Source: Streptomyces sp. AM 2-1-1 (GTDB taxonomy: Bacteria > Actinomycetota > Actinomycetes > Streptomycetales > Streptomycetaceae). Taken from it: 64,000 nucleotides of DNA. The notes below the pieces were generated by a model that was not told the DNA's origin, did no database searches, and worked only from the letters and a program-made list of their open reading frames with translations. Positions 9,773-18,612 of the stretch are shown here, one piece after another. The DNA is taken from the NCBI RefSeq assembly GCF_029167645.1, contig NZ_CP119147.1:2852001-2916000 (forward strand), given 5' to 3'. Each line of letters starts with the position of its first letter. Position 1 is the first letter of the stretch. Made by a program: the position numbers and the translations under genes.

Positions 9773-9800
9773 CTACGATCCCGTAGCTTACGGACCCGTA
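9773..9800. promoter_or_regulatory. Twin palindromes upstream of the desaturase (candidate TetR operator)
   Basis: CTACG-ATCC-CGTAG (9773-9786) and TACGG-AC-CCGTA (9789-9800) are adjacent perfect inverted repeats about 16 bp centre to centre, 45 nt before the desaturase ATG. A TACGAT hexamer at 9774-9779 could be a -10 box, which would place the operator on the promoter. A TetR gene is co-transcribed downstream, so autoregulation is plausible but inferred. Confidence 0.5.
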
Positions 9801-9844
9801 GCCAAGGCCGATTCCGATTTGCTCCTCACCCCCCGGGGGACCAC

Positions 9845-10843
9845 ATGACCATCAGCCCCGACCTGACCGACCAGCCGGATCAACCGGCCGTGCCGGCTTC
9901 CCCTCCCTCCGCCACGCTGGGCGGCGACAGCAAAGGGTCGATCGAGCAGATCGCCCTGCTGCTCTTCATCGTGGTGCCGTTCGCGGCTCTGGTGGCGGCG
10001 GTGCCGCTGACCTGGGGCCACGGCGTCAGCTGGCTCGATCTCGGGCTGATGGTGGCGATGTACTACATCGGCTGCCACGGCGTGACGATCGGCTTCCACC
10101 GCTACTTCACGCACGGTTCCTTCAAGGCGAAGCGCCCGCTGCGCATCGCGCTCGCCGTCGCGGGCTCCCTCGCGGTGGAGGGCCCGCTGGTGCGGTGGGT
10201 CGCCGACCACCGCAAGCACCACCGGTTCTCCGACGCGGAGGGCGACCCCCACTCCCCGTGGCGCTTCGGCGAGACGCTGCCGGCCCTGACGAAAGGGCTG
10301 TGGTGGGCGCACATCGGCTGGATGTTCAACGAGGAGCAGACCCCGCAGCAGAAGTACGCCCCCGACCTGGTCAAGGACCCGGCCATGCGGGGCATCTCGC
10401 GCCACTTCCTCACCTTCACCATCATCTCGCTGGGCATTCCCCCGCTCGTCGGCGGTCTGGTCACGATGTCCTGGTGGGGCGCGGCGACGGCGTTCTTCTG
10501 GGGTTCGCTGGTCCGCGTCGCGCTGCTCCACCACGTCACCTGGTCGATCAACTCGATCTGCCACGCGGTCGGCAAGCGCCCCTTCAAGTCCCGTGACAGG
10601 TCGGGGAACGTGTGGTGGCTGGCCGTGCTCTCCTGCGGCGAGTCCTGGCACAACCTGCACCACGCGGACCCGACGAGCGCCCGGCACGGGGTGATGCGCG
10701 GCCAGATCGACTCCAGCGCCCGTCTGATCCGGTGGTTCGAGCAGCTCGGCTGGGCCTACGACGTCCGGTGGCCGGACGCCGACCGCATCGACTCACGACG
10801 CAAGGAGTCCCGGCGGGAGGCCGCGTCCGCCGACGCGGCATGA
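9845..10843 (+). CDS. Acyl-CoA / fatty acid desaturase (membrane di-iron)
   Basis: The protein has 332 residues. It contains the three histidine boxes of membrane desaturases: HRYFTH near residue 85, HRKHH near 122 and HNLHH near 269. There are paired hydrophobic segments (LLLFIVVPFAALVAAVPLTW near the N-terminus, and a pair after residue 190). The LVRWVADHRKHH and DPHSPWRFGE contexts are those of delta-9 (stearoyl-CoA type) desaturases. Expected role: O2-dependent introduction of a double bond into membrane acyl chains, for fluidity control. The start ATG has GGGGGA 5 nt upstream. It overlaps the following tetR gene, forming a two-gene unit. Confidence 0.9.
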   Translation: MTISPDLTDQPDQPAVPASPPSATLGGDSKGSIEQIALLLFIVVPFAALVAAVPLTWGHGVSWLDLGLMVAMYYIGCHGVTIGFHRYFTHGSFKAKRPLRIALAVAGSLAVEGPLVRWVADHRKHHRFSDAEGDPHSPWRFGETLPALTKGLWWAHIGWMFNEEQTPQQKYAPDLVKDPAMRGISRHFLTFTIISLGIPPLVGGLVTMSWWGAATAFFWGSLVRVALLHHVTWSINSICHAVGKRPFKSRDRSGNVWWLAVLSCGESWHNLHHADPTSARHGVMRGQIDSSARLIRWFEQLGWAYDVRWPDADRIDSRRKESRREAASADAA

Positions 10844-11526
10844 TGGGGAGCGTGGCGACCGACGGCAGCACGCGCAGCGAGAAGAGCAGTCCTCCCCCCG
10901 TGCGCCGGACCCGGCGGGTCCGCATGACCGGGAAGGAGCGGCGCGAGCAGCTGCTGGACATCGGTCGCACGCTCTTCGCGGACAAGGGGTTCGAAGGGAC
11001 CTCGGTGGAGGAGATCGCGGCCCGCGCCGGGGTCTCCAAGCCGGTGGTCTACGAGCACTTCGGCGGCAAGGAAGGCCTCTACGCCGTCGTGGTCGACCGG
11101 GAGATGCGCCGACTGCTGGACATGGTGACCGGCGCCCTCACCGCGGGCCACCCGCGCGAGCTGCTGGAACAGGCGGCGTTCGCGCTGCTCGACTACATCG
11201 ACACGTACACCGACGGCTTCCGCATCCTGGTCCGGGACTCCCCGGTCGCCCAGTCGACGGGGACCTTCGCCTCGCTCATCAGCGACATCGCCACCCAGGT
11301 CGAGGACATCCTGGGCATGGAGTTCGAGGCCCGGGGCTTCGACCAGAAGCTGGCCCCCCTCTACGCGCAGGCTCTCGTCGGGATGGTGGCCCTCACCGGC
11401 CAGTGGTGGCTGGACGTCCGCAAGCCCCGCAAGGCGGAGGTGGCGGCGCACCTGGTGAACCTGGCCTGGCACGGCCTGGAGAACCTGGAGTCGAAGCCCC
11501 GGCTGATAGGGCACCGCAAGAGCTGA
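10840..11526 (+). CDS. TetR family regulator paired with desaturase
   Basis: The protein has 228 residues. The helix-turn-helix sits at about residues 50-75 (SVEEIAARAGVSKPVVYEHF) after an Arg-rich N-terminal tail. The C-terminal helical ligand domain includes the YIDTYTDGFRILVRDSPVAQ segment seen in regulators of fatty-acid genes. The ATG at 10840 overlaps the desaturase stop, and M2 at 10843 or GTG at 10852 are alternative starts. Likely role: sensing acyl-CoA or membrane lipid state and repressing the desaturase through the palindromes upstream of it. The ligand is not deducible from sequence. Confidence 0.85.
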   Translation: MMGSVATDGSTRSEKSSPPPVRRTRRVRMTGKERREQLLDIGRTLFADKGFEGTSVEEIAARAGVSKPVVYEHFGGKEGLYAVVVDREMRRLLDMVTGALTAGHPRELLEQAAFALLDYIDTYTDGFRILVRDSPVAQSTGTFASLISDIATQVEDILGMEFEARGFDQKLAPLYAQALVGMVALTGQWWLDVRKPRKAEVAAHLVNLAWHGLENLESKPRLIGHRKS

Positions 11527-11543
11527 GGCATCCGTGGGTGTCC

Positions 11544-11585
11544 GAGAAGGGTCCCGCCGTCCGCGAGGGTGGCGGGACCCTTCTC
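11544..11585. terminator. Terminator after tetR
   Basis: GAGAAGGGTCCCGCC (11544-11558) and its exact complement at 11571-11585 form a 15-bp stem with a 12-nt loop between convergent genes. Confidence 0.85.
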
Positions 11586-11614
11586 GTACGGGGACGTACG
11601 CCGCCCCGGGGAAG

Positions 11615-12355
11615 TCAGCCGTGCAGCCAGACCCGCAGCGGGCCGGCCGGGGTGAAGCCGTGGCGCCGGGCGGTGTCCAGGTCCTCGCCGTGTTCGTAGC
11701 CGACCACGGGCAGGCCGGGGAAGAGCCGGTGCGCCGCGTCCAGGGCCCCGGGCCAGGCCGCGTCGGCGCCGCCGTCCCGGGCGAAGACGTTGGAGAGGCC
11801 GAGGACGCTCCCACCGCGGGCGTCCTCGCCGGGGCCTCCCTCACCGCGGCTCGCCACCGCCCCGGCGGTGACCGTGCCGTCCGCCGCGCGGGCGGTGAGC
11901 AGGAAGGTGCCGGGGTCGTCGAGGAGGGCGGGCCGGAAGAGGTCCGCGTTCCCGTCGCCCCCGTCCCAGGCGTGCGCCCAGGCGCGTACGGAGTCCGGGT
12001 CCTCCGCCACCTCCCAGGGGACACCGGAGAAGGCGGTGGGCGGACCGGCCGGGCGGTGGATCCACTCGGCCTCGAACAGCACCCGGAATCCGGCCGCCGT
12101 CAGATCGAGGTCGGCGAAGCTGTCCTTGACGGTGGCGCCGGGCGTGGTGAGGTCGATGCGCCCGACGACGCCGGCCGGATCGGCTCCGGGGAGCAGGGTC
12201 ACCGCGTCGGGGTGGTACAGCGGGGTGCGGACCGGTGCCGCCCATGCCTGCGCACCGAACTCGCCCGGCACCCCGTGCGTGCGGCTCATCACCGCGCACC
12301 AGGCGGCGTTGTTCCGGGCGGACTTCTGGACCAGGGAGGGCTTCGTCGTCGTCAC
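11615..12355 (-). CDS. GNAT-like protein, unknown substrate
   Basis: The protein has about 246 residues from GTG 12355 (VTTTKPSLVQKSARNNA). A GTG at 12418, overlapping the end of tam, would add 21 residues. The first half is a poorly defined alpha/beta region. The second half looks like the C-terminal part of a GNAT fold: SVLGLSNVFARDG, then AWPGALDAAHRLFPGLPVVGYE and DTARRHGFTPAGPLRVWL, which corresponds to the GNAT motif B ending. No substrate can be inferred. It lies 52 nt downstream of tam on the same strand and may be co-transcribed. Confidence 0.6.
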   Translation of the reverse strand: MTTTKPSLVQKSARNNAAWCAVMSRTHGVPGEFGAQAWAAPVRTPLYHPDAVTLLPGADPAGVVGRIDLTTPGATVKDSFADLDLTAAGFRVLFEAEWIHRPAGPPTAFSGVPWEVAEDPDSVRAWAHAWDGGDGNADLFRPALLDDPGTFLLTARAADGTVTAGAVASRGEGGPGEDARGGSVLGLSNVFARDGGADAAWPGALDAAHRLFPGLPVVGYEHGEDLDTARRHGFTPAGPLRVWLHG

Positions 12356-12407
12356 GGGGACGGAGCCTGCCCCGGGGCTCCCTGATCCGTCGAGCAGTTT
12401 TCGCCGC

Positions 12408-13211
12408 TCACCCGTCACTCTTCCGGGCGACTGCGAAGATCCGCCGGAACGGGAAGACCGTGCCGTTCCGGCCCGGCGGGTAGGCGGTGCGCAGCAGGTC
12501 GCGGTAGGCCCCGAGGAAGGCGTCGCGGGCGTCGGGGTCGTCGGCGAGGGCGGCGAGGACCGGGCGCAGGCTGGTTCCCGCGGTCCAGTCGAGGACCGCG
12601 TCCTCGCCGTGCAGCACCTGGAGGTAGGTGGTCTCCCAGACGTCCACCCGCGTACATCCGGCGGCGGCGAGCAGGTCGTGGTAGGCGGCGGGTTCCAGGA
12701 CCGCGTCGTCGTGGCGGAGGAGTCCGGCGAGGCGGCCCCGCCAGCGGGGGGACTCGGTGAGTCCGCGCAGCAGGACGTGGCTGGGGGCGGTGAAGTTGCC
12801 GGGTACCTGGAAGGCGAGGGTGCCGCCGGGGGCGAGGCCGTCCAGCCAGGCGGGGAAGCGGCCGGCGTGGCCGGGGACCCACTGGAGCAGGGCGTTGGAG
12901 ACGATCAGGCCGTGCGGCTCCGCGGGGGTCCAGAGCGCCGCGTCCGCTTCGGCGAAGTCGACCGTGGCGGTGGCGCGGGAGCGGGCCTCGGCCAGCATCG
13001 GCGGGGAGTTGTCGTAGCCGGTGATCCGCGCGCCGGGCCACCGGGCGGCGAGGAGGAGGGTGACGTTGCCGGGGCCGCAGCCGAGGTCGGCGATGCGGGG
13101 GCGGGGGCCGCCGGGGAGGTCGCCGATCCGGGCGAGGAGATCGAGGAAGGGGCGGGCGCGGTGCGCCGCGTGGTGGAGGTACTGACCGGGGTCCCAGCCG
13201 GGTTCGCTCAT
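12408..13211 (-). CDS. tam: trans-Aconitate 2-methyltransferase
   Basis: The protein has 267 residues and is a class I SAM-dependent methyltransferase. IADLGCGPGNVTLLLA (about 43-58) is motif I, GYDNSPPMLAEA binds the ribose of SAM, and LIVSNALLQWVPGH is the motif IV region typical of Tam. The N-terminal WDPGQYLHHAAHRARPFLDL and the late NGTVFPFRRIFAVAR also match Tam. It methylates trans-aconitate, a spontaneous by-product that inhibits aconitase. The gene is divergent from the MarR regulator at 13299, the arrangement described for tam/tamR in S. coelicolor. Confidence 0.88.
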   Translation of the reverse strand: MSEPGWDPGQYLHHAAHRARPFLDLLARIGDLPGGPRPRIADLGCGPGNVTLLLAARWPGARITGYDNSPPMLAEARSRATATVDFAEADAALWTPAEPHGLIVSNALLQWVPGHAGRFPAWLDGLAPGGTLAFQVPGNFTAPSHVLLRGLTESPRWRGRLAGLLRHDDAVLEPAAYHDLLAAAGCTRVDVWETTYLQVLHGEDAVLDWTAGTSLRPVLAALADDPDARDAFLGAYRDLLRTAYPPGRNGTVFPFRRIFAVARKSDG

Positions 13212-13234
13212 GCCGCCAGCATCCCTCCCGACTA

Positions 13235-13278
13235 TCTTGACGTCAAGACACTTGAGACCAAGAGACTTCATGTCGACA
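13235..13278. promoter_or_regulatory. TamR-type operator cluster between tam and tamR
   Basis: TCTTGACGTCAAGA (13235-13248) is a perfect 14-bp palindrome. A second dyad, CTTGAGACCAAG (13251-13262), and TGTCGACA (13271-13278) follow. Both CTTG/CAAG dyads fit the CTTGA..TCAAG site reported for TamR, a MarR regulator of the UrtR subgroup. They sit in the 87-bp gap shared by the two divergent genes, so one site set can control both. Confidence 0.75.
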
Positions 13279-13298
13279 GACCCTCTACACTGATCGAC

Positions 13299-13796
13299 AT
13301 GGAGGATGAGGTCGACCGTCTGGTCGCAGCATGGCGCCGCGAGCGCCCCGACCTCGACGTGGAACCACTGGAGGTCCTCAGCCGGGTGTCCCGCCTCGCG
13401 CGCCACCTCGACCGGGCCCGCCGCATCGCGTTCTCCGAGCACAGCCTGGAGCCCTGGGAGTTCGACGTCCTGACGTCGCTGCGCCGGGCCGGCGCCCCGT
13501 ACCAGCTCTCCCCCGGCCAGCTGCTGACCCAGACGCTCGTCACCTCGGGCACGATGACCAACCGCATCGACCGGCTGACCAAGAAGAACCTCGTGGAGCG
13601 CCTCCCCGACCCCAGCGACCGGCGCGGAGTGCTGGTCCGGCTGACCGCCGAGGGGCGCGACAAGGCCGACCAGTCACTGGCCGGGCTGCTCGACCAGGAG
13701 CGCGCCATCCTCGGCGAGCTCTCCTCGCGTCAGCGCGGGGAACTCGCGGACCTGCTACGCCAGTTGACCGCCCCGTTCGACAACGTCCCCGGCTAG
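13299..13796 (+). CDS. tamR: MarR family regulator TamR
   Basis: The protein has 165 residues. The winged HTH spans about residues 45-115 (SPGQLLTQTLVTSGTMTNRI, then a DPSDRRGVLVRLT wing). It has the extra N-terminal helix with a Trp (VDRLVAAWRRERPDLD) and the Asp/Arg pattern of the urate-responsive UrtR subgroup. In S. coelicolor TamR responds to citrate, cis- or trans-aconitate and relieves repression of tam and citrate-cycle genes. The gene context and the palindromes between the two genes support the same role here. Confidence 0.82.
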   Translation: MEDEVDRLVAAWRRERPDLDVEPLEVLSRVSRLARHLDRARRIAFSEHSLEPWEFDVLTSLRRAGAPYQLSPGQLLTQTLVTSGTMTNRIDRLTKKNLVERLPDPSDRRGVLVRLTAEGRDKADQSLAGLLDQERAILGELSSRQRGELADLLRQLTAPFDNVPG

Positions 13797-13916
13797 GCCG
13801 CGTCCGGCGATTCGCGTCGGACCGGCGGGCGGTGTCCGGTGCGGTGCCGCGCAGTCCGCGAGGATCGCCCGCGCACGGGATGTGTACGGGCGGTCCGACG
13901 ACGCCACGGGATGCCG

Positions 13917-13939
13917 CGTCGGGTGCCAGGCGCCCGACG
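13917..13939. terminator. Hairpin between tamR and luxR-type gene
   Basis: CGTCGGGTGCC pairs with GGCGCCCGACG through one G-U pair, with a very tight loop, just before the luxR-type stop. It is probably a bidirectional terminator. Confidence 0.6.
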
Positions 13940-13946
13940 GGAAGGG

Positions 13947-14684
13947 TCAGACACGGTCCAGCGGCGTCAGGTCCACCGGACCGACGCCCGCCCGGCGGGC
14001 CAGTGCGACCGCGGCCAGCGTCGAGTGCACCCCGAGCTTGCCGAGGACGTTCTGCATGTGCGTACGGACCGTGTGCGGCGAGAGGTAGAGCCGCTCCGCC
14101 ACCGCCTTGCGCCCCAGCCCCGCGACCATGCAGCACAGCACCTCACGCTCGCGCGGGGTGAGCGACTCCACCAGCAGCTCGCTCTCGGTACGGTGCTTGC
14201 GCGCGGCCGTCAGCTCCCGCAGCACCCCGGTGAGGAGGGCGGGCGGCAGATGCGTCTCGCCCCGCAACACCCCGCGGATGACCGTCAACAGGCGTTGCAG
14301 GGAACAGTCTTTGGCCACCCAGCCGGAGGCTCCCGCCTGGAGCGCCGCCGCCGCCCGGCGCGGATCGTCCCGCTCGGCGAGCACCACCGTGCGCACCGCC
14401 GGCCGGCTCTCGCGGACCCCGGCGACCAGGGCGATGCCGTCGACCGGTCCGCCGCCCTGGGGCGGGACCGCTCCGGCCGCGCCCAGCACCCCGCCCAGCT
14501 CCGCGTCGACCAGCATGACGTCGTAGCCGCGGCCCTCGGTGGCGGCGCGTTCCAGGCAGCGCAGCGCGGCCGGGCCGCTGCCGGCGGCTGCCACGTCCAC
14601 GTCCGGCTCGGCGGCGAGTGCCGCGGCGAGCGATTCGGCGAAAATGCGATGGTCGTCGACCACGAGAACCCGGATACGGGCCAC
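13947..14684 (-). CDS. NarL/LuxR-type response regulator
   Basis: The protein has 245 residues. The receiver domain has the acidic pocket (VVDDHRIFAESLA), a phosphoacceptor Asp in VMLVDAELGG and the conserved Lys in GWVAKDCS. The C-terminal LuxR HTH is SLTPREREVLCCMVAG followed by LYLSPHTVRTHMQNVL. An insertion of roughly 15-18 Gly/Ala/Pro-rich residues follows the phosphoacceptor. No histidine kinase is adjacent, so it is an orphan regulator. The GTG at 14684 has a G-rich ribosome binding site (GGGGGG) 5 nt upstream. Confidence 0.85.
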   Translation of the reverse strand: MARIRVLVVDDHRIFAESLAAALAAEPDVDVAAAGSGPAALRCLERAATEGRGYDVMLVDAELGGVLGAAGAVPPQGGGPVDGIALVAGVRESRPAVRTVVLAERDDPRRAAAALQAGASGWVAKDCSLQRLLTVIRGVLRGETHLPPALLTGVLRELTAARKHRTESELLVESLTPREREVLCCMVAGLGRKAVAERLYLSPHTVRTHMQNVLGKLGVHSTLAAVALARRAGVGPVDLTPLDRV

Positions 14685-15050
14685 GTCTACCCCCCAGTGG
14701 GACGGTCCCGGTCCGACGTCCTGAGGCCGGACCCGGGTGGGGACGCGTCGAGGCGGTCGTGACGCCCGAGTCCCGCAGGGGGAGAGCCGCCCGCACGGAC
14801 CCGCCGCGCGCGCCGAGCCGCCACCTGCGCCCGGGTGCCGCACCGCCCCTCTCGGCCCCTGAACGGCACCGGCCCCCACCGGTGCTGCCCATCAGCGTAC
14901 GGGCGTACGGAGGGCCGGGAAGGCCAAACGCGGAAGTGACCGTCCTCGGCGTTCAGGGGGTGCTTCCTGGCCGTTGTGGGACGGATGGGGGACGGAAGTG
15001 GACGAACGGGGGCGGATTCTGTGCCGGTCCGGGCCCCTGGCCGGGCACAC
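14685..15050. other. Intergenic region, 366 nt, no gene recognised
   Basis: This is upstream DNA of the luxR-type gene, extending to the galK terminator. It is GC-rich with no reading frame resembling a known protein. The luxR promoter is presumably here, but no clear -35/-10 pair stands out. Confidence 0.4.
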
Positions 15051-15105
15051 GCGCGGCAGAGCGCCGGGAGCCGGCCGTGGGGCCGGTCCCGGCGCTCTGC
15101 CGCGC
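15051..15105 (-). terminator. Terminator of the gal operon
   Basis: A 19-bp perfect stem (15051-15069 with 15087-15105) starts GCGCGGCAGAGCGCC. The enclosed loop itself contains the CCGGCC/GGCCGG inverted repeat. It lies 28 nt beyond the galK stop. Confidence 0.85.
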
Positions 15106-15132
15106 GGATCGGGTGCGGGTGCGGGCAGGCCC

Positions 15133-16350
15133 TCAGGCCAGGCGGCGTGCGCCCTGCGAGGGGACCGCGGCGAAGACGCCCGGGGCGGCGTGGCCGGCCG
15201 CGGCGAAGGCGTCGAGCACCGAGGCGGTGACCGCTTCCGCGTCGGCCTCCTCGACCAGCACGATCGCCGAACCGCCGAAGCCACCGCCGGTCATGCGGGC
15301 GCCGAGCGCCCCGGCCGCGTTCGCGCTCGCCACGGCGAGGTCGAGCTCCGCGCAGGAGACCCGCAGGTCGTCACGGAGCGAGGTGTGGCCCTCGGTGAGC
15401 ACGGGGCCCGCCGCACGCACGTCGCCGGAGTCGAGCAGGGCGATGACCCGCTCGACCCGCGCGTTGTCGCCGACCACGTGGCGTACGTAGCGCACCACGG
15501 ACTCGTCCGCGCCGGCCGCCTTCAGCCGGTCGAGGGCGTCGGGGAGGTCCTCGTACGCCAGCTCGCGCAGCTTGCCGAGCGAGAGCAGGCGGGCGCCCTC
15601 CTCGCAGCCGGCCCGGCGCTCGGCGTAGGCGCCGTCGCCGAGCGCGTGCTTGACACGGGTGTCCACGACCAGCAGCCGCAGCCCGTGGGCGGCCAGGTCG
15701 AAGGGCACCTGCCGCACCGCGAGGTCGCGGGTGTCCAGGTGGAGGGCGTGGCCCTCGGTGCAGCAGGCGGAGGCCATCTGGTCCATGACACCGCAGGGCA
15801 CGCCGACGAAGTCGTTCTCGGCGGCCTGGCCGAGGACCGCCAGCTCCGCCGCGCTCAGGCCGAGGCCGAAGAGGTCGTTCAGCGCGAGCGCCACGACCAC
15901 TTCGAGGGCGGCGGACGAGGAGAGCCCGGCGCCGGTCGGCACGGTGGAGGTGACCTGGATGTCCGCGCCGGTGATCTCGTGCCCGGCCCGCCGCAGCGCC
16001 CAGACGACACCGGCCGGGTACGCGGCCCAGCCGTGGCCCTCGTGCGGGGTCAGGCCGTCGAGGGCGAGCTGCACGATGCCGCCGGGGACGTCGGTGGAGT
16101 GCAGGCGCAGCTGTCCGTCGGTGCGGCGGGCGACGGCGGCCCGGGCGGTGTGCGGGAGGGCGAGCGGCATGACGAAGCCGTCGTTGAAGTCGGTGTACTC
16201 GCCGATGAGGTTGACGCGCCCGGGGGCGGCCCAGACGCCTTCGGGCTCGGTGCCGTACAGCGCGCGGAAGGAGGCGACGAAGTCGGCCTGGTCCGTCGGA
16301 CCGGTGGTCGCGACGGTTTCGGCGGTGGTGGCCCCGGTGGTTCCGGTCAT
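15133..16350 (-). CDS. galK: Galactokinase
   Basis: The protein has 405 residues and belongs to the GHMP kinase family. It shows the galactokinase signature [19 protein letters not shown] near residue 45, the ATP loop [13 protein letters not shown] near 130, and the third motif [16 protein letters not shown] near 360. It phosphorylates alpha-D-galactose to galactose-1-phosphate in the Leloir pathway. It is the last gene of galT-galE-galK, overlapping galE by ATGA. A Thr-rich stretch of about 15 residues precedes the conserved core. Confidence 0.95.
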   Translation of the reverse strand: MTGTTGATTAETVATTGPTDQADFVASFRALYGTEPEGVWAAPGRVNLIGEYTDFNDGFVMPLALPHTARAAVARRTDGQLRLHSTDVPGGIVQLALDGLTPHEGHGWAAYPAGVVWALRRAGHEITGADIQVTSTVPTGAGLSSSAALEVVVALALNDLFGLGLSAAELAVLGQAAENDFVGVPCGVMDQMASACCTEGHALHLDTRDLAVRQVPFDLAAHGLRLLVVDTRVKHALGDGAYAERRAGCEEGARLLSLGKLRELAYEDLPDALDRLKAAGADESVVRYVRHVVGDNARVERVIALLDSGDVRAAGPVLTEGHTSLRDDLRVSCAELDLAVASANAAGALGARMTGGGFGGSAIVLVEEADAEAVTASVLDAFAAAGHAAPGVFAAVPSQGARRLA

Positions 16351-17327
16351 GATGCGGAGGTCTCCTCTCGGCGGGCGAACGCCCAGGCGTCCGCGACGAT
16401 TCCGGCCAGGCCGGGGCGGCTCGGCGTCCAGCCCAGGCGCTCGCGGGCGGTGGCGGCGGAGGCGACGAGGACGGCCGGGTCGCCGGCGCGGCGGGGGGCG
16501 GCGGTCTCCGGGATCGGGTGGCCGGTGACCTCGCGGACGGTCTCGATCACCTGGCGCACCGAGAAGCCGTTGCCGTTGCCGAGGTTGCAGATGAGGTGCT
16601 CGCCGAACGTGGCGGCACCCAGCGCGAGGAGGTGGGCCTCGGCGAGGTCGGCGACGTGGATGTAGTCGCGGACGCAGGTCCCGTCGGGGGTGGGGTAGTC
16701 GTCGCCGTAGACGTTGATCGACGCGCGCTCGCCCGCGGCGACCTGGAGCACCAGCGGGATGAGGTGGGACTCGGGGTCGTGGCGCTCACCGGTGTTGCCG
16801 TACGCGCCGGCCACGTTGAAGTAGCGCAGCGAGACGGCGGCCAGCCCGTGCGCCGCGGCCTCCCCGGTGATCATGTGGTCGACGGCCAGCTTGGTCGCGC
16901 CGTACGGGTTGGTGGGGGCGGTCGGGTCGGTCTCCGTGATGGGGCTGGAGACCGGCTCGCCGTAGGTGGCGGCCGTCGAGGAGAAGACGAGGGTGCGCAC
17001 CCCGGCGTCGCGCATCGCGGTGAGCAGCGCGGTGGTGCCGCCGACGTTGTTGAGCCAGTACTTCTCCGGGTTCACGACGGACTCGCCGACCTGGGACGAC
17101 GCGGCGAAGTGCAGGACGGCGTCGTAGGAGGCGTCGAGCCACTTCGCGGCGTCCTGGATGCGTCCCTCGATGAACTCGGCGCCCCGCGGGACGCCCTCGC
17201 GGAAGCCCGTGGAGAGGTCGTCGAGGACGGTCACGGCGTGCCCGGCCTCCAGCAGGTGGGTGGCGACCACACTGCCCACGTACCCCGCGCCACCGGTCAC
17301 CAGGTACTTCTTCGGGGTGCTGCTCAC
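16347..17327 (-). CDS. galE: UDP-glucose 4-epimerase
   Basis: The protein has 326 residues and is an extended SDR. The NAD-binding TGGAGYVGS lies at the N-terminus (after KKYLV), the catalytic Ser/Thr segment is [11 protein letters not shown], and the YxxxK pair is in [13 protein letters not shown]. The later [19 protein letters not shown] and [10 protein letters not shown] are classic GalE segments. It interconverts UDP-glucose and UDP-galactose, also supplying cell-envelope precursors. GTG 17327 overlaps the galT stop (GTGA). An upstream in-frame extension overlaps galT entirely and is not real. Confidence 0.95.
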   Translation of the reverse strand: MSSTPKKYLVTGGAGYVGSVVATHLLEAGHAVTVLDDLSTGFREGVPRGAEFIEGRIQDAAKWLDASYDAVLHFAASSQVGESVVNPEKYWLNNVGGTTALLTAMRDAGVRTLVFSSTAATYGEPVSSPITETDPTAPTNPYGATKLAVDHMITGEAAAHGLAAVSLRYFNVAGAYGNTGERHDPESHLIPLVLQVAAGERASINVYGDDYPTPDGTCVRDYIHVADLAEAHLLALGAATFGEHLICNLGNGNGFSVRQVIETVREVTGHPIPETAAPRRAGDPAVLVASAATARERLGWTPSRPGLAGIVADAWAFARREETSAS

Positions 17328-18367
17328 TTGCCGGCCACCTCTCGCAGTCGCTGGGCCGCGCTCTCCGGCGGCACGTCGTTGATGAACGCTCCCATGCCGG
17401 ATTCCGATCCGGCGAGGAACTTCAGCTTGCCGGTGGTCCGCCGGATGGTGAAGAGCTCCAGGTGGAGGGCGAACTCCTCGCGTCCGGGGGCCCGGAACGG
17501 CGCCTGGTGCCAGGCCGCGATGTACGGGGTCGGGGGCTCGTCGGGGCCGAAGATCCGGTCGAAGCGCCTCAGGAGTTCGAGGTACATCCGCGGGAACTCC
17601 GTGCGGGCGGCGTCGTCCAGCCCGCGGAAGTCGGCGACCCGGCGGCGCGGGTAGAGGTGGACCTCGTAGGGCCAGTGGGCGGCGTACGGCACGAAGGCGA
17701 CCCAGTGCTCGCCTTCGAGGACGACCCGGTCGCCGTCGGCGAGTTCGCGGGCGACGACGTCCTCGAAGAGGTTGCGGCCGGTCTCCGCGCGGTGCGCGAC
17801 GGCGGAACGCACCATCAGTTCGGTTCGGGGCGTCACGAAGGGGTAGCCGTAGATCTGGCCATGGGGGTGACCGAGCGTCACACCGATCTCGGCGCCGCGG
17901 TTCTCGAAGCAGAAGACCTGGGCGACCTGGTCGAGTTCGGCCAGTGCGGCGGTGCGGTCGGTCCAGGCCGCGAGGACCAGGGCGGCCTGGTCGTCGGTGA
18001 GATCGGCGAAGGAGGAGTCGTGGTCGGAGGTGAAGCAGACGACCTCGCAGCGACCGGAGTCCCCGGCGAGCGAGGGGAAGCGGTTCTCGAAGACCACGGC
18101 GTCGTACCGGTCGTCGGGGATCTCGCTGAGCCGTCCGTCGCGGGAGGGGCAGAGCGGGCACTCGTCGGCCGGCGGGTGGTAGGTGCGGCCCTGGCGGTGC
18201 GAGGCGATGGCGACCGCGTCCCCGAGGAGCGGATCGCGCCGGATCTCGGACGAGCTCACGACCGCGTCGAGCGGCCGCCGGTCCACCGCGTCCCGCACGA
18301 CGTCCTCGGCCAGGTCGTAATAGATCAGTTCCCGACCGTCGGCGAGGGTCGTTGCCGTCTTCTTCAC
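17324..18367 (-). CDS. galT: Galactose-1-phosphate uridylyltransferase
   Basis: The protein has 347 residues and belongs to the HIT superfamily. The active-site motif is [12 protein letters not shown] (His-Pro-His forming the uridylylated intermediate) near residue 160. [10 protein letters not shown] near the N-terminus and a later [11 protein letters not shown] provide metal ligands typical of GalT. It exchanges UMP between UDP-glucose and galactose-1-phosphate. It is the first gene of galTEK. The GTG at 18367 is preceded by TTGGAGG at 6 nt, a strong ribosome binding site. Confidence 0.95.
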   Translation of the reverse strand: MKKTATTLADGRELIYYDLAEDVVRDAVDRRPLDAVVSSSEIRRDPLLGDAVAIASHRQGRTYHPPADECPLCPSRDGRLSEIPDDRYDAVVFENRFPSLAGDSGRCEVVCFTSDHDSSFADLTDDQAALVLAAWTDRTAALAELDQVAQVFCFENRGAEIGVTLGHPHGQIYGYPFVTPRTELMVRSAVAHRAETGRNLFEDVVARELADGDRVVLEGEHWVAFVPYAAHWPYEVHLYPRRRVADFRGLDDAARTEFPRMYLELLRRFDRIFGPDEPPTPYIAAWHQAPFRAPGREEFALHLELFTIRRTTGKLKFLAGSESGMGAFINDVPPESAAQRLREVAGK

Positions 18368-18612
18368 CAGGTTCCTCCAAACATAACCAAACACAACTAA
18401 CCACAAACCAACAGAGGCGTCAATGACGTAACCCTTTGTAAGCATTCTGATTCACTGTGTGCGTTTTAGTGGAGATCCGTTTCCTTATAACGGGTCATAT
18501 CGCCCCTCTGCATCACGATCAAACAAAGAACATCAGTCGAGTCATTCATTTATTGAATGCATGGGCGTAAGTTTCCTCAGGTTCAGTTCGCGCAACGAAG
18601 CGAGTACCCCCC
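18368..18612. promoter_or_regulatory. Divergent gal / sodium-symporter control region
   Basis: This 245-nt gap is strikingly AT-rich for this genome. On the galT side lies a run of short A/C motifs (AACATAACCAAACACAACTA and following). On the symporter side lie CCGTT-N7-AACGG (18477-18493) and CATTCA-TTTAT-TGAATG (18543-18559). The order corresponds to the galP1 promoter position described for Streptomyces gal operons, which is galactose-induced and glucose-repressed. The binding protein is not encoded nearby. Confidence 0.6.

Noticed and set aside
6088..9786. Very long plus-strand open frame opposite ppc
   Set aside because: It mirrors the ppc codon structure, has no recognisable domain and consists of Val/Gly/Asp/Arg-rich sequence typical of antisense frames in high-GC genomes.
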